From Pontibacter roseus DSM 17521 (GTDB taxonomy: Bacteria > Bacteroidota > Bacteroidia > Cytophagales > Hymenobacteraceae), in contig NZ_KB890765.1 of NCBI RefSeq assembly GCF_000373265.1, forward strand, positions 370,685 to 434,684: a stretch of 64,000 bases of DNA. Reading direction: 5' to 3'. Positions 1 to 8,796 of this stretch are shown here, in pieces. The notes beneath the pieces were generated by a model. That model was not told where the DNA came from and searched no databases. It saw nothing but the letters and a program-made list of their open reading frames with translations. Both the position numbers and the translations under genes were made by a program. The first letter of the stretch is position 1. Every line of letters starts with the position of its first letter.

Positions 1-13
1 TAGTTTCCATATC

Positions 14-84
14 TAACATCTACGGCAAATAGGCCAGATGTTATGACGAAACAAAATAGCCTTTCGGAATAGACTATGCCGAAA
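14..84. terminator. Inverted repeats at the 3' end of the LysR gene
   Basis: Two dyads sit at the end of the minus-strand LysR gene. One is an 8-bp perfect repeat (TAACATCT at 14-21, AGATGTTA at 36-43) with a 14-base loop. The other is TTTCGG at 62-67 paired with CCGAAA at 79-84, continued inward by ATAG/CTAT, and it spans the LysR stop codon. Neither has a strong T-run, so termination is only a guess. Confidence 0.3.
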
Positions 85-979
85 TGGAATAATGTCGCTT
101 CGTGAACTGTATGAAATTCTTGTAAGGGAAATTGTTCTCGGTGCCTTTGCGCTGTATGAAGTTGAAGCTCCGCTTGATGGTCAGGCCGTTGATGGCCACC
201 TCCACCAACTCGCCCGATTGCAACTCCTTCAGCACCGACTGCCGTGGCAGGAAAGAAAGGCAGGTATCGACCCGAACGAAGTTCTTCAGCGCCTCGGTGC
301 CGCCTAGCCTGATTTTGATGGGCAGTTCGTTGAGCCGGACATCCTTCTTTTCTAGCGCGTCCTCTAGTACAGCCAGCGTACCTGAGCCCCGCTCGCGCAG
401 CGCCAGGGGTATGTCGAAAAGGTCCTTTACTTCCAGTTGCTGCTTCTTGAGCGGGTTGCGGGAAGAGCATACGGCTATCACCTCATCGGTCAAAAATGGA
501 GTATAGGTGACGTTGCTGACTTTGTTGATACCCTCCACAATGCCCAGGTCTATTTCATGGTCGAGCAGCGCTTTGAGGATGTTCTCGGAGTTGCGGTTCT
601 TGAGGTCGAGCTGCACGTTGGGGTTCTGCAGCAGATAGGCTGAGAGCACCGGCGGCAGGATGTAGAGCGAGATGGTGGTGCTGGCACCCAGCACCATGTT
701 CACCTGCGGAGAGAAGTTCTCGCTCAGCTGCTTGAAATCTTGGTAAAGCTCGTGCTGCAGCTGCTTGGCGGCTAATAGCTTCTCATAGAGCAGCTTGCCG
801 GCGGGGGTGAGCACCACGCTGTTGCCCAGGCGCTCAAATAGGCCGGTCTTGTAGAACTCCTCCAGCGCCTTCACCTGCTTGCTGATGGCCGACTGGCTGA
901 TAAAGAGCGTCTGGCTGGCTTTGGTGAAGCTGAGCAGCCGCGCCACTTCCATGAATATCTCGTGTTTGTGGGAGAGCAT
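74..979 (-). CDS. LysR-family transcriptional regulator
   Basis: This 301-residue protein has the normal length and layout of a LysR-type regulator. Residues about 5-64 form the winged helix-turn-helix, with the typical SFTKASQTLFISQSAISKQ segment, followed by a linker helix and a periplasmic-binding-protein-like effector domain from about residue 90. The family binds DNA as dimers or tetramers and responds to a small ligand; the overall look is closest to the CysL/YeiE type, but the ligand cannot be told. LysR regulators often control a divergent neighbour, but here the gene on the start side (amidohydrolase, 62 bp away) lies on the same strand, so no target is evident. The ATG at 979 follows AAGGT. 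Confidence 0.92.
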   Translation of the reverse strand: MLSHKHEIFMEVARLLSFTKASQTLFISQSAISKQVKALEEFYKTGLFERLGNSVVLTPAGKLLYEKLLAAKQLQHELYQDFKQLSENFSPQVNMVLGASTTISLYILPPVLSAYLLQNPNVQLDLKNRNSENILKALLDHEIDLGIVEGINKVSNVTYTPFLTDEVIAVCSSRNPLKKQQLEVKDLFDIPLALRERGSGTLAVLEDALEKKDVRLNELPIKIRLGGTEALKNFVRVDTCLSFLPRQSVLKELQSGELVEVAINGLTIKRSFNFIQRKGTENNFPYKNFIQFTKRHYSISA

Positions 980-1041
980 ACCTTGATTAAGAGCTGTTAC
1001 AGGTATAACGGGGAATTGCCGCCTTAGCGTGAATCGGCAGC

Positions 1042-2325
1042 CTATTGTTTGTAGATAATGCCGTCTTTCATCACTAGCCGGACCTGCCGCACCTGTTTGA
1101 TGTCCGCTGTGGGGTTGCCCTCCACGGCCACCAGGTCGGCGAGAAGACCCGCTTTGACTCTGCCCAGGGAGTTGCCTATGCCCAGCACATCGGCATTGCC
1201 GGAGGTGGCGGAGCGGAGAACAGCCAGGGGTTTCATGCCATAGTCCACCATCATCTCCATTTCGCGGGCGTTGTCGCCGTGGGTGAACACGCCCACATCG
1301 CCGCCCATCACGATGGTCACGCCGCTGTCCAGGGCTGCTTTGAAACTCCGGCGCTTGTTTTTGATGCGCTCCGGTTCTTCGGCTATACCTTTCTGCCAGC
1401 CGCGGTACTGAAGGATGGCATCGCCGGCGGCGAGGGTGGGGCAGAGGGCGACGTTGTGCTTTTTCATGAGGCGCAGGATTCCCGGCGTAGCTTCATCGCC
1501 GTGCTCAATCGTGGCTACGCCGGCCAGAGTGGCGCGACGCATACCTTCCACAGTGGAGGCGTGGGCCACTACGGGGCGGCCGCTGCTGTTGGCTACCTCC
1601 ACTATTTTCTTCAGCTCCTCCACGGTGAAAGTGGGCTGTGCCGTGCCATTGAGGCCCCAGCGGTAGTCGGCGTATACCTTGATGACATCAGCGCCTTTGC
1701 CAATCTGCTTCCGCACTTCCTGGGTCAGGCCGTCTAGGCCATCGGCTACGGCAGCGCCAATGGGCGTTTCAATCTCATAGCTGAGTTCTTTGGGACCATA
1801 GCTGCCGGTGGCTACAATGGCTTCGGTGGCGATGAGCATGCGCGGACCCGGTACAACGCCTTTGTCGATGGAGGCCTTCAACCCGACATCGTCGTAGCCG
1901 GCGCCTTCGGTGCCCAGGTCGCGGACGGTGGTGAAGCCGGCGAGTAAGGTCTGCTGCGCGTGCACCGTTGCACGTGCCACCCGCTCCACCCGTGACTCCT
2001 TCAGCACCTGGTCGTTCCAGGATGTTTCGTTGTAAGGGTGCAGGAACAGGTGGCTGTGACCCTCTATCATACCCGGCATCAGGGTCATCCCTTTCAAATC
2101 AATGACATTTGCAGCGGCTGGGGCGGTGACGTTTCGGCCTGCCGCCTCAATCCGGTTGTTTTTCACCAGCACCTGCCAGCCTTCCTGCAACTGCTCGCCG
2201 TCGAACACGCGGTCCGGTTGGAGCAGGTACCAAGTATCCTGAGCGGGCGTCTGTGCAGCCGCCAGGTAGGTGTAGCAAAGGAAAACGAGAGAAAGAAGGA
2301 GCTTCAGGTATAGGGGCTTGCGCAT
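1042..2325 (-). CDS. Secreted metal-dependent amidohydrolase
   Basis: This 427-residue amidohydrolase-superfamily enzyme begins with a Sec signal peptide (residues 1-25, ending in LAAAQ), so it should act in the periplasm or outside. All expected metal ligands of the TIM-barrel family are visible: the H-x-H pair at H90/H92 (GHSHLF), a lysine of the carbamylated type at K216 (VIKVYAD), H255 (AHAS), H275 (IEHGDE) and D343 (GGDVG). The C-terminal part returns to the small beta-sandwich ([11 protein letters not shown]). Relatives include imidazolonepropionase-like and Xaa-Pro dipeptidase-like hydrolases. The substrate cannot be assigned. It stands alone, with LysR downstream on the same strand. 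Confidence 0.9.
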   Translation of the reverse strand: MRKPLYLKLLLSLVFLCYTYLAAAQTPAQDTWYLLQPDRVFDGEQLQEGWQVLVKNNRIEAAGRNVTAPAAANVIDLKGMTLMPGMIEGHSHLFLHPYNETSWNDQVLKESRVERVARATVHAQQTLLAGFTTVRDLGTEGAGYDDVGLKASIDKGVVPGPRMLIATEAIVATGSYGPKELSYEIETPIGAAVADGLDGLTQEVRKQIGKGADVIKVYADYRWGLNGTAQPTFTVEELKKIVEVANSSGRPVVAHASTVEGMRRATLAGVATIEHGDEATPGILRLMKKHNVALCPTLAAGDAILQYRGWQKGIAEEPERIKNKRRSFKAALDSGVTIVMGGDVGVFTHGDNAREMEMMVDYGMKPLAVLRSATSGNADVLGIGNSLGRVKAGLLADLVAVEGNPTADIKQVRQVRLVMKDGIIYKQ

Positions 2326-2426
2326 AGCAGCTTCAGGTTAGGTATAGCTTGAACACCCAATTTACTGCTTTTCCCAAAAAGTAAATGCTAGGAGTTTTTG
2401 AGTTGTTGCCCCGTCTGTTTTCTGCC

Positions 2427-2693
2427 CTAATTCTGTGCGGGTTGCTGCTGTCCTTGTCCTCCGGAGATTTTGGCTACCAGTTCTTCGTCAGGGGTTTGCT
2501 CCATCCAGTCTTTGGGCAGCTGCAGCCGCACGGTCTGGGCGCCGCCGCTGGGGGTGCAGACCACGGTCACGTCGCCGTTGGTATCTTCTGTCATCTCGGC
2601 GGCCTTCTCTGCGTTGCCATTCGAAAGGGTGCCATAGGCCTGCACGCAGGTCCAGGTGGTGTTGTCGGTATCGGTTACTTCGCGTTGTGTCAT
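2427..2693 (-). CDS. Conserved-looking small protein of unknown function
   Basis: This 88-residue acidic, soluble protein has no signal peptide or membrane segment. It has a compact, gene-like composition: a Trp/Cys-containing segment (WTCVQAYG), an Asp/Thr/Val-rich middle (DTNGDVTVVC) with a second cysteine, and a low-complexity Gly/Gln/Pro tail. Overlapping plus-strand frames look like shadows because they are rich in Arg, Gly and His. The ATG lies at 2691-2693. It is divergent from the cyanophycinase gene across about 170 bp. I do not recognise the family. Confidence 0.7.
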   Translation of the reverse strand: MTQREVTDTDNTTWTCVQAYGTLSNGNAEKAAEMTEDTNGDVTVVCTPSGGAQTVRLQLPKDWMEQTPDEELVAKISGGQGQQQPAQN

Positions 2694-2865
2694 CGGTTCG
2701 TTTTTGGAAAGTATACCTTATACTGCCCTTCGCCGCAGAAGATTCGGGTATGCGGAAAGAATGTTGGCTATACCTTATCGTGGGTAGGCAGTAAGTATTG
2801 GTAGTGAGTGTTTTGCAACATCGAATCCGCTGGATTAGCCGTTTAAGGTGTACACCGCATCAGCT

Positions 2866-3717
2866 ATGGAGGCACCCAAAGGAAAGATAGTGGCCATAGG
2901 AGGGAACGAGGACAAAGGCTCGGTTCCCAGGCCAGCCGATGAACAACTGGGGGATAACATCCGCTTCTTCGAACAGGGCATCCTGCGGCGCATCCACGAC
3001 GAACTCCACGGCCTCGGCACCCGCATTGAGGTGGTGACCACGGCCTCCCTTATACCTGAAGAAGTGGGACAAGCCTACCTGGATGCTTTTCTGCTGCTGG
3101 GCTGCGACAACGTGGGGGTACTCCACATACGGGATGCCGCCGACGCCAACAAAGCGGAGTACCTGGAACGGCTGGCCAAAGCGGATGGTGTAATGTTCAC
3201 AGGCGGGAACCAGACGCGTCTCGCCGAGATATTCCCCGGTTCCCAGGCGCTGCAACTGCTCAAGACGCGCTACATGCAGGAAGAGAAATTTCTGATTTCG
3301 GGCACCAGCGCAGGTGCCATGGCCTTGACGCACATCATGATTGAACAATCCAAAGAGACAATACCGCTTGTAAAAGGCATGGTGCGGCTGTGCGAGGGGT
3401 TGGGTCTGGTGAACCAGGTGGTCATAGACACGCACTTTGTCAACCGCCGCCGCATACCCCGGCTCATCGAGACCATCGCGGCTAATCCGAGCCTCATTGG
3501 AATTGGTCTGGGCGAAGACACCGGCATTCTGATTACGAATGGGGATTGCGTGGAGACGATTGGCTCAGGCCTAGTGATTCTGATAGACGGACGGAAGCTA
3601 GACGAAAATAACTATGCCACTGCCGGAGAAGGCGAGGCGCTTTGCCTGGAGAACCTGATCATGCATGTGCTGCCCAAAGGCAAAGAATTCTGGATAAATA
3701 CCGGCAAAATCATGTAG
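2866..3717 (+). CDS. cphB: Cyanophycinase (peptidase S51 family)
   Basis: Cyanophycinase is a serine exopeptidase that releases beta-Asp-Arg dipeptides from cyanophycin, a nitrogen-storage polymer. The 283-residue protein carries the S51 features: a KIVAIGGNEDKG start strand, FTGGNQTRL, the nucleophile elbow GTSAGAMAL (Ser about 148) and IDTHFVNRRRIPRL with the family histidine. The ATG at 2866 matches where family members begin; a GTG at 2848 would add six residues and cannot be excluded. There is no signal peptide, so it is cytosolic. No cyanophycin synthetase (cphA) or isoaspartyl dipeptidase gene is present in the window. Confidence 0.93.
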   Translation: MEAPKGKIVAIGGNEDKGSVPRPADEQLGDNIRFFEQGILRRIHDELHGLGTRIEVVTTASLIPEEVGQAYLDAFLLLGCDNVGVLHIRDAADANKAEYLERLAKADGVMFTGGNQTRLAEIFPGSQALQLLKTRYMQEEKFLISGTSAGAMALTHIMIEQSKETIPLVKGMVRLCEGLGLVNQVVIDTHFVNRRRIPRLIETIAANPSLIGIGLGEDTGILITNGDCVETIGSGLVILIDGRKLDENNYATAGEGEALCLENLIMHVLPKGKEFWINTGKIM

Positions 3718-3913
3718 GTGTCATTCCACTTGGAATTAGTCTTTGCCCTATACCTTTTCAGCCACCCCACCCTGAAACCGCGCTGGCTTTGTAACCTTTA
3801 TCCTGTTGCTGACTCTAAGGTATAGAGCAGCGGCCTCTATGGCTATGTGGGCCAACTGTCTGGGCATAGGCTATACCTGGATTTTGTCTAAAACGCCATC
3901 TAAACCTTACACT

Positions 3914-5512
3914 ATGAAAACACAATCTTTCTGGGAGGTCACCACGCCACATCGCCCTGAGTTCCCAGAGCTGGAGGGCAATCTGGATGTAGACGTTGCC
4001 ATCATCGGGGGAGGCATCACGGGCATCACCACAGCCCTGCAACTGACCGACGCCGGCAGAAGCGTAGCCGTGCTGGAGGCCCGAAGAGTGGGAGGCGGCA
4101 CTACCGGCTGGTCCACGGGTAACCTGTATGTGCCTACAGGCGCTTACTACCATAAGATACAGGGTAGCCGCGATGCGGAAACCATCACGTCGGTGGCGGC
4201 GGCCCGCAGGTCCGCGCTGGATTTTATTGAGCAGCAAACCGTACAGAAGAAGATTGACTGCCACTTCTCCCGCCGGCCCTGGTATTTTTTCACGCAGGAA
4301 AAAGACATGGTCTCCACCATCGAGAAAGAAGTAGAGGCCCTGCAGCGTGCTGGTATGCCGGTGACGTTTGTCGATGATATCCCGTTGCTGCCGCGAGCCA
4401 GGTTCCAGAAAGCAGCGCGCATGGACGGGCAGGCACGGTTCCACCCGCTGCGCTATGTGCTGGGTATAGCGACCGACATCGCCAGCCGGGGCTGCCAAGT
4501 GTATGAGCACACTACCGTCATTGACCTGAAGGAGGAGAAAGACCACTGCACCATCCAGACCAACCACGGCACCGTCACCTGCCGGCAAGTCGTTATCGCC
4601 ACGCACATTCCTATTGGTATACACACGGTGCAGACCGTAGCGGCGCCGCACCGCAGCTATGTGATAGCCGTCAAACTGAAGAGCGGAAATTATCCGGATG
4701 CCTACTTCTGGCAGAACGACACGATGCACAAAGCCATCACCACCCACAGCACCGACTCCATGGAACTGGACATGCTCATGATAGCGGGCAACCACCACAA
4801 AACCGGCCAGGCCTCGCATCAGGAATACCATCATTACTTCAAAGAACTGGAAGACTACGCCCGGAAGCATTTCGATGTGGCCTCGGTGGAATACCGCTGG
4901 TCGGCGCAGCATTACCGGTCAGGAGACGGCGTGCCATACATCGGCCTCACACACAAAGATGCCCGTCGCACCTACATCGCCACCGGCTTCTATGCAGACG
5001 GGCTCATCTATGGTACCGTAGCCGGCATCCTGCTCGGGGATATGCTGGTAGGGAAGGAGAATACCTGGTTGAAGGCCTTTGACGCCACCCGCGGCACGAA
5101 CCTGGCTACCGCCGCCACCTTCGTGAAGGAGAACGTGAACGTAGCTGCCCAATACCTCAAAGACTCGCCTTTCTCTGCTGACGCGGAACACCTGTCGGAG
5201 ATTTCGCTGGGCGAAGGAAAAGTGCTGGAGATGGACGGCGAGAAGGTAGCGGTGTACCGGGATGAGAACAACCACCTGCATGCCTGTTCAGCGGTATGCA
5301 CTCACATGAAGTGCATCGTGCATTGGAACAACGCCGAGAACACCTGGGACTGCCCTTGCCACGGCAGCCGCTTCATGATAGACGGCAGCGTGATTGAAGG
5401 CCCCGCCATCGCCAACCTGGAAACGAAGCAGATTGACAGCAGCAATGGGCGGCTTGTGAAGGACGAGCGACACCACTCCGGGCAACGCGATTTGAACAAC
5501 CCCATCACCTGA
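3914..5512 (+). CDS. FAD-dependent oxidoreductase fused to a Rieske [2Fe-2S] domain
   Basis: This 532-residue protein has two domains. The N-terminal DAO-type FAD domain shows the dinucleotide-binding motif VAIIGGGITG near residues 24-34 and, toward its end, IGLTHKDARRTYIATGF. The C-terminal roughly 90 residues are a Rieske domain with ligands C462, H464, C480 and H483 in CTHMKC and CPCHGS, plus the two cysteines (C467, C482) that form a disulfide in bc1-type Rieske proteins. The family resembles predicted amino-acid/glycine oxidases with an added electron-transfer domain; substrate and acceptor are unknown. The ATG at 3914 was chosen because the 36 residues before it are not family-like. The next gene starts 6 bp downstream. 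Confidence 0.9.
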   Translation: MKTQSFWEVTTPHRPEFPELEGNLDVDVAIIGGGITGITTALQLTDAGRSVAVLEARRVGGGTTGWSTGNLYVPTGAYYHKIQGSRDAETITSVAAARRSALDFIEQQTVQKKIDCHFSRRPWYFFTQEKDMVSTIEKEVEALQRAGMPVTFVDDIPLLPRARFQKAARMDGQARFHPLRYVLGIATDIASRGCQVYEHTTVIDLKEEKDHCTIQTNHGTVTCRQVVIATHIPIGIHTVQTVAAPHRSYVIAVKLKSGNYPDAYFWQNDTMHKAITTHSTDSMELDMLMIAGNHHKTGQASHQEYHHYFKELEDYARKHFDVASVEYRWSAQHYRSGDGVPYIGLTHKDARRTYIATGFYADGLIYGTVAGILLGDMLVGKENTWLKAFDATRGTNLATAATFVKENVNVAAQYLKDSPFSADAEHLSEISLGEGKVLEMDGEKVAVYRDENNHLHACSAVCTHMKCIVHWNNAENTWDCPCHGSRFMIDGSVIEGPAIANLETKQIDSSNGRLVKDERHHSGQRDLNNPIT

Positions 5513-5518
5513 CGCGCC

Positions 5519-5863
5519 ATGACGACTATCTATATCGCCATCGGATTTTTCGCCCTGGCCGCCTTGCTGGGGATGTATCTGCTGAGTTTCGTGCTGCGCG
5601 GCAAAGAGACGCCAAAGGCCATCGTGTTCACGCATGGCCCACTGGCCGCCATCGGCATCATCCTGCTGATTGTCTACATCCTGAAGGGAGGGCCAAACCC
5701 CTGGGAGAGCCTGGTGCTGTTTGTACTGGCCGCGCTAGGGGGAATCTATATGGTGTTCCGCGACCTGACGGGAAAGCCTATACCCCGCCTGCTGGCTGTG
5801 GGGCATGGTCTGCTAGCCGTGACGGGGTTCGTGCTGCTGCTGGTCTTCGCGCTGAACGGCTAG
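5519..5863 (+). CDS. Small four-helix membrane protein
   Basis: This 114-residue protein is almost entirely hydrophobic. Four transmembrane segments are visible, at about residues 3-24, 39-56, 66-83 and 92-112, joined by short polar loops (LRGKETPK, RDLTGKPIP). Histidines H39 and H95 sit near helix ends in similar THGPLAA and GHGLLAV contexts, suggesting an internal duplication of a two-helix unit. It follows the FAD-Rieske gene by 6 bp, so the two are almost certainly co-transcribed. Acting as a membrane anchor or electron acceptor for that enzyme is inference. I do not recognise a named family. Confidence 0.82.
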   Translation: MTTIYIAIGFFALAALLGMYLLSFVLRGKETPKAIVFTHGPLAAIGIILLIVYILKGGPNPWESLVLFVLAALGGIYMVFRDLTGKPIPRLLAVGHGLLAVTGFVLLLVFALNG

Positions 5864-5878
5864 GCTGCGGCAGGTATA

Positions 5879-5917
5879 GCAAGCGCTGCTTCAAAATTCC
5901 TTTGAAGCAGCGCTTGC
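5879..5917. terminator. Hairpin between convergent genes
   Basis: A perfect 17-bp stem (5879-5895 with 5901-5917) with a 5-base loop lies between the ends of the membrane-protein gene and the convergent glycosidase gene. The T-run on either side is weak. It probably serves both directions. Confidence 0.75.
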
Positions 5918-5986
5918 CTTTGTCACAGAATCCGGATGCGCCTCAGGTGCCTGTGTTTTAGTTGGCTGACTGGATGGCCGTAAATT

Positions 5987-8713
5987 TTATTTTACCTGAG
6001 TCATGCGCAGGTGGTCTACCATGGCCTGGTTCACTTCGCCGTTCATGTTCTCGTTGGCAGGCTCAAAAGTCAGCGAGAGCTCATGGGTACCTTTCCGGAG
6101 TTGCACCCATACCTTGTTGGTGTAGCCCCAGTCCGACCACTCGCCGATGCCCCGCTGCGGCAGCACGATAGTACCGAGGAAGTTGCTGCCTTTCTTCAGG
6201 GTGCGCATAGCGGCTTTGTTGTCGGTGTTGATGGGACCGTTGCCGTTGGCATATCGGAAGTCGATGGCATAGGTGCCTGTCTCAGGTGCGGTGACGGTGA
6301 ATGTGATGTTAGAGTTCGCCTTCCTGCTCACCTCCACAAAGCCCTTGCCGGAGAAGCCTTTGTAGGGTTGGCTCGCTTTGGCAGCTATGGCCTCTGCCTC
6401 ATACAGTTGTTCCCGGCCAGGCGCAGCCACCACCACGGGTTCGCTGGCAAAGGATTGGTAACCGGCGGCATCCACGGCAATCACCTGGTACTCGGCATAC
6501 CCGGTGGCGGCGACGGCTATACCTGTTTGGGTGGTCGTTTCCTGCGGCTTTCCGTTCCGGAGCAAGGTATAGCTGACCGCGCCCTCCACGGGTTGCCAAC
6601 TGAGTTTGCCATCAGCAAAGGAGGCGTTCGGAGTGACCGGCGAAACGTGGTGTGCTACTTTGTTCTGGCTGCCCTTGTCCGTAATTTGATTGGTCAGAGT
6701 TATTTTCACCTCATGCTGCCCCGTGAGATTAGCAGGTATGGTGGCTCCGGCAAGCGGCTTTCCGTCTAGCGTAATCGTTTGGATGCTGTTGCCAAAACCC
6801 TGCATTGCTATGTTGAGGGTGGCGTTTCTATACCTGAAATTGGTGAGTTGGCGGTTGCCTTTGTAGCTCTCCGGCACGAAAGGTTTGAACACCAGCCTGT
6901 CCTCCTGAAAGTCCATCCCGAAAAGCAGTTTGTAGACAGTGCTCAGGTAACCGCCCACGCTCCAGAGCTGCCGGTCCGAGTTGACCTGCGTGCCGGCGTA
7001 ATCGCCGTTGCTGGCCACGAAGTTTTCCTTGTTCGTCAGGAAAAGGGCAGCCGGGCGGTAGAGGGCATTCAGGCTCTCTACTGTGGCTGTTTCGTTGCCG
7101 GCTTTGGCGGCGGCCAGTGTCCAATAGGCCTGCACAAAGGGCCATATGCCGTTGTTGTGGTAAGGCGGGATGTTCGGGATTTGTGGGAAAATGCTCGGGA
7201 TTCCAAAGTCGTAGACCGGTGTGCTCGCCACAATGGTTTTGGCCCTTTCAGCGTCCGCTACCCCAAACAGCACGGTCAGCGCCTCACCGAGCGCCTCCGA
7301 ACGCGGCGACAAACTCAGGAAGTTCCGGCCATAAAGGTACTGGCCGTAATAGCCCTTTTCCTCCTGCCACAGGTGCTCGTTTACACCCTTTTTGATTCGC
7401 TCCGCGAGCTGGCTATACCTGCCGGCGGCTTGCTGGTCCTGCAGCAGGGTGGCCATGCGGCTCAGGATGATGTTGGCCTGGTAATGCACGGCGTTAGTAC
7501 CCAGGTTCTGGGAAGCGTAGATGTCGGCGGGTTGCATCCATTTGGGGTAGGTCTGCTCGCGCCAATCCAGGAAAGAAGACTCGCCCCGCATCAGGTTCGT
7601 GTTTGGGTCGAAGGCGTTGAGCAGGTCGTCTTCCATGGAGTTGCGGATAATCTCATACGATTCGCGCAGCCAGTCCTGGTCGCCTGTGACGGTGTAGATT
7701 TCCCAGGCGGCGATGGCCCACACGATGCGGTCGGTGGAGACAGGGTAGGCGCCGCCCGTTCCTGTATCCTGAATAATGCTCTTATTCTTCACTTTGCGCA
7801 TAAGGCTCTTGCGTGCAATCTCCGGCTCTATGGCCGCCAAGCCCAGGATGAGGCTGTAGCTGATGTCGCGTGTCCAGACGCCGGCCCATTCCTTGCCTGT
7901 CCGGAAGGTGCTGTCTTGCTCGATGTTCTTCACGACTTCCTCCAGCGTCAGGTTGTAGAGCGCATCCGTAAGGAGGTACTCCGAGCTGTACTGCGGGTAC
8001 GCCTCTGTCGCAGCGGATTGCTTCCAGTGTGAGGCGGTGAATTTCTCCTCGGGGTGGGCATTCATGTTGAGCGTCACCTCAAAGATGCCATCGCCGTCTG
8101 GGTCTTCCAGCCGCATGCCTTCGCGGCTGGCCAGGTTGTCAAAGTCCCAGGAGAGGGGCGTGGTGTTGCCGGCGATGTAGACGCCCTTGAAATCGTCTTT
8201 GTAGATTTTGCTGCCGTTGTAGGCGGTATAGAAACCCTGTTTCTCAAACGCCTGGAGCACCTCCCGCATATCCACCCGCACCTTGAACGGCGTGTTGGGC
8301 CGCAGGAAGGCTTTGGGAGGTATAGCCGTGTCGCTCTTGAGCTGCTGCCCGAATTTTATGACTGGGGTTTCGCAGCTGCCGCCTTCCTCGGCCAGGCAGA
8401 TGAACTGATGGTCCATACCCGGCGGCATTTCGTTGTCTTTGGAGTTGATGCTGAACTTGAAAAGCACCTCCGGCGACTGAAACTCGTTGGCCGGGCTCTG
8501 GTAGCTGGAGGTGATTTCGGTAGGGGAAACCACCTTCGCCACGTACTTGCCTTGCACCACGCGGTCGGGGTATACCGTATATGCCTCGGATTGGTAAATC
8601 GGAGCATCGCTGTTGCTGGCCGTGCTGGCCTCTGGCTGCTGCGTCTGGCAGGCGGCTGCGGAGAGAAGGATGCAAAGGCTTACTGCTGGTAATGTATTTC
8701 TCATAGAGTTCAT
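5987..8713 (-). CDS. Large lipoprotein six-hairpin (alpha/alpha)6 glycoside hydrolase with C-terminal CBM
   Basis: This 908-residue predicted lipoprotein has the lipobox LSAAAC with Cys22 (Cys19 if the ATG at 8704 is used). Residues about 30-230 look beta-rich. About 240-640 is an (alpha/alpha)6-barrel region of the trehalase/GH63/MGH1-like type, with the conserved-looking WAGVWTRDISYS, SFLDWREQTYP, NNGIWPFVQAYW and RQLWSVGGYL. About 690-770 resembles a fibronectin-III fold (SWQPVEGAVSYTLLRNG). About 771-908 is a carbohydrate-binding module beginning YEAEA, as in CBM35/CBM6. Its place beside a SusCDE/GH13 locus suggests an oligosaccharide-trimming glycosidase at the cell envelope. Exact GH family and substrate are not certain from sequence alone. 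Confidence 0.85.
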   Translation of the reverse strand: MNSMRNTLPAVSLCILLSAAACQTQQPEASTASNSDAPIYQSEAYTVYPDRVVQGKYVAKVVSPTEITSSYQSPANEFQSPEVLFKFSINSKDNEMPPGMDHQFICLAEEGGSCETPVIKFGQQLKSDTAIPPKAFLRPNTPFKVRVDMREVLQAFEKQGFYTAYNGSKIYKDDFKGVYIAGNTTPLSWDFDNLASREGMRLEDPDGDGIFEVTLNMNAHPEEKFTASHWKQSAATEAYPQYSSEYLLTDALYNLTLEEVVKNIEQDSTFRTGKEWAGVWTRDISYSLILGLAAIEPEIARKSLMRKVKNKSIIQDTGTGGAYPVSTDRIVWAIAAWEIYTVTGDQDWLRESYEIIRNSMEDDLLNAFDPNTNLMRGESSFLDWREQTYPKWMQPADIYASQNLGTNAVHYQANIILSRMATLLQDQQAAGRYSQLAERIKKGVNEHLWQEEKGYYGQYLYGRNFLSLSPRSEALGEALTVLFGVADAERAKTIVASTPVYDFGIPSIFPQIPNIPPYHNNGIWPFVQAYWTLAAAKAGNETATVESLNALYRPAALFLTNKENFVASNGDYAGTQVNSDRQLWSVGGYLSTVYKLLFGMDFQEDRLVFKPFVPESYKGNRQLTNFRYRNATLNIAMQGFGNSIQTITLDGKPLAGATIPANLTGQHEVKITLTNQITDKGSQNKVAHHVSPVTPNASFADGKLSWQPVEGAVSYTLLRNGKPQETTTQTGIAVAATGYAEYQVIAVDAAGYQSFASEPVVVAAPGREQLYEAEAIAAKASQPYKGFSGKGFVEVSRKANSNITFTVTAPETGTYAIDFRYANGNGPINTDNKAAMRTLKKGSNFLGTIVLPQRGIGEWSDWGYTNKVWVQLRKGTHELSLTFEPANENMNGEVNQAMVDHLRMTQVK

Positions 8714-8796
8714 GTTTTGTAGCGGAAGCTTTTACTGTAGTCGAGCTTTATAATGTATTTGTTTGAACAAAGGCTTCATCTAGTTGCTTCCTAAGT

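Noticed and set aside
6779..8032. 417-residue open frame antisense to the large glycosidase
   Set aside because: It lies wholly inside a clear gene in another frame, is rich in Val, Gly, Arg and His as expected from antisense of a GC-rich gene, and has no motif.
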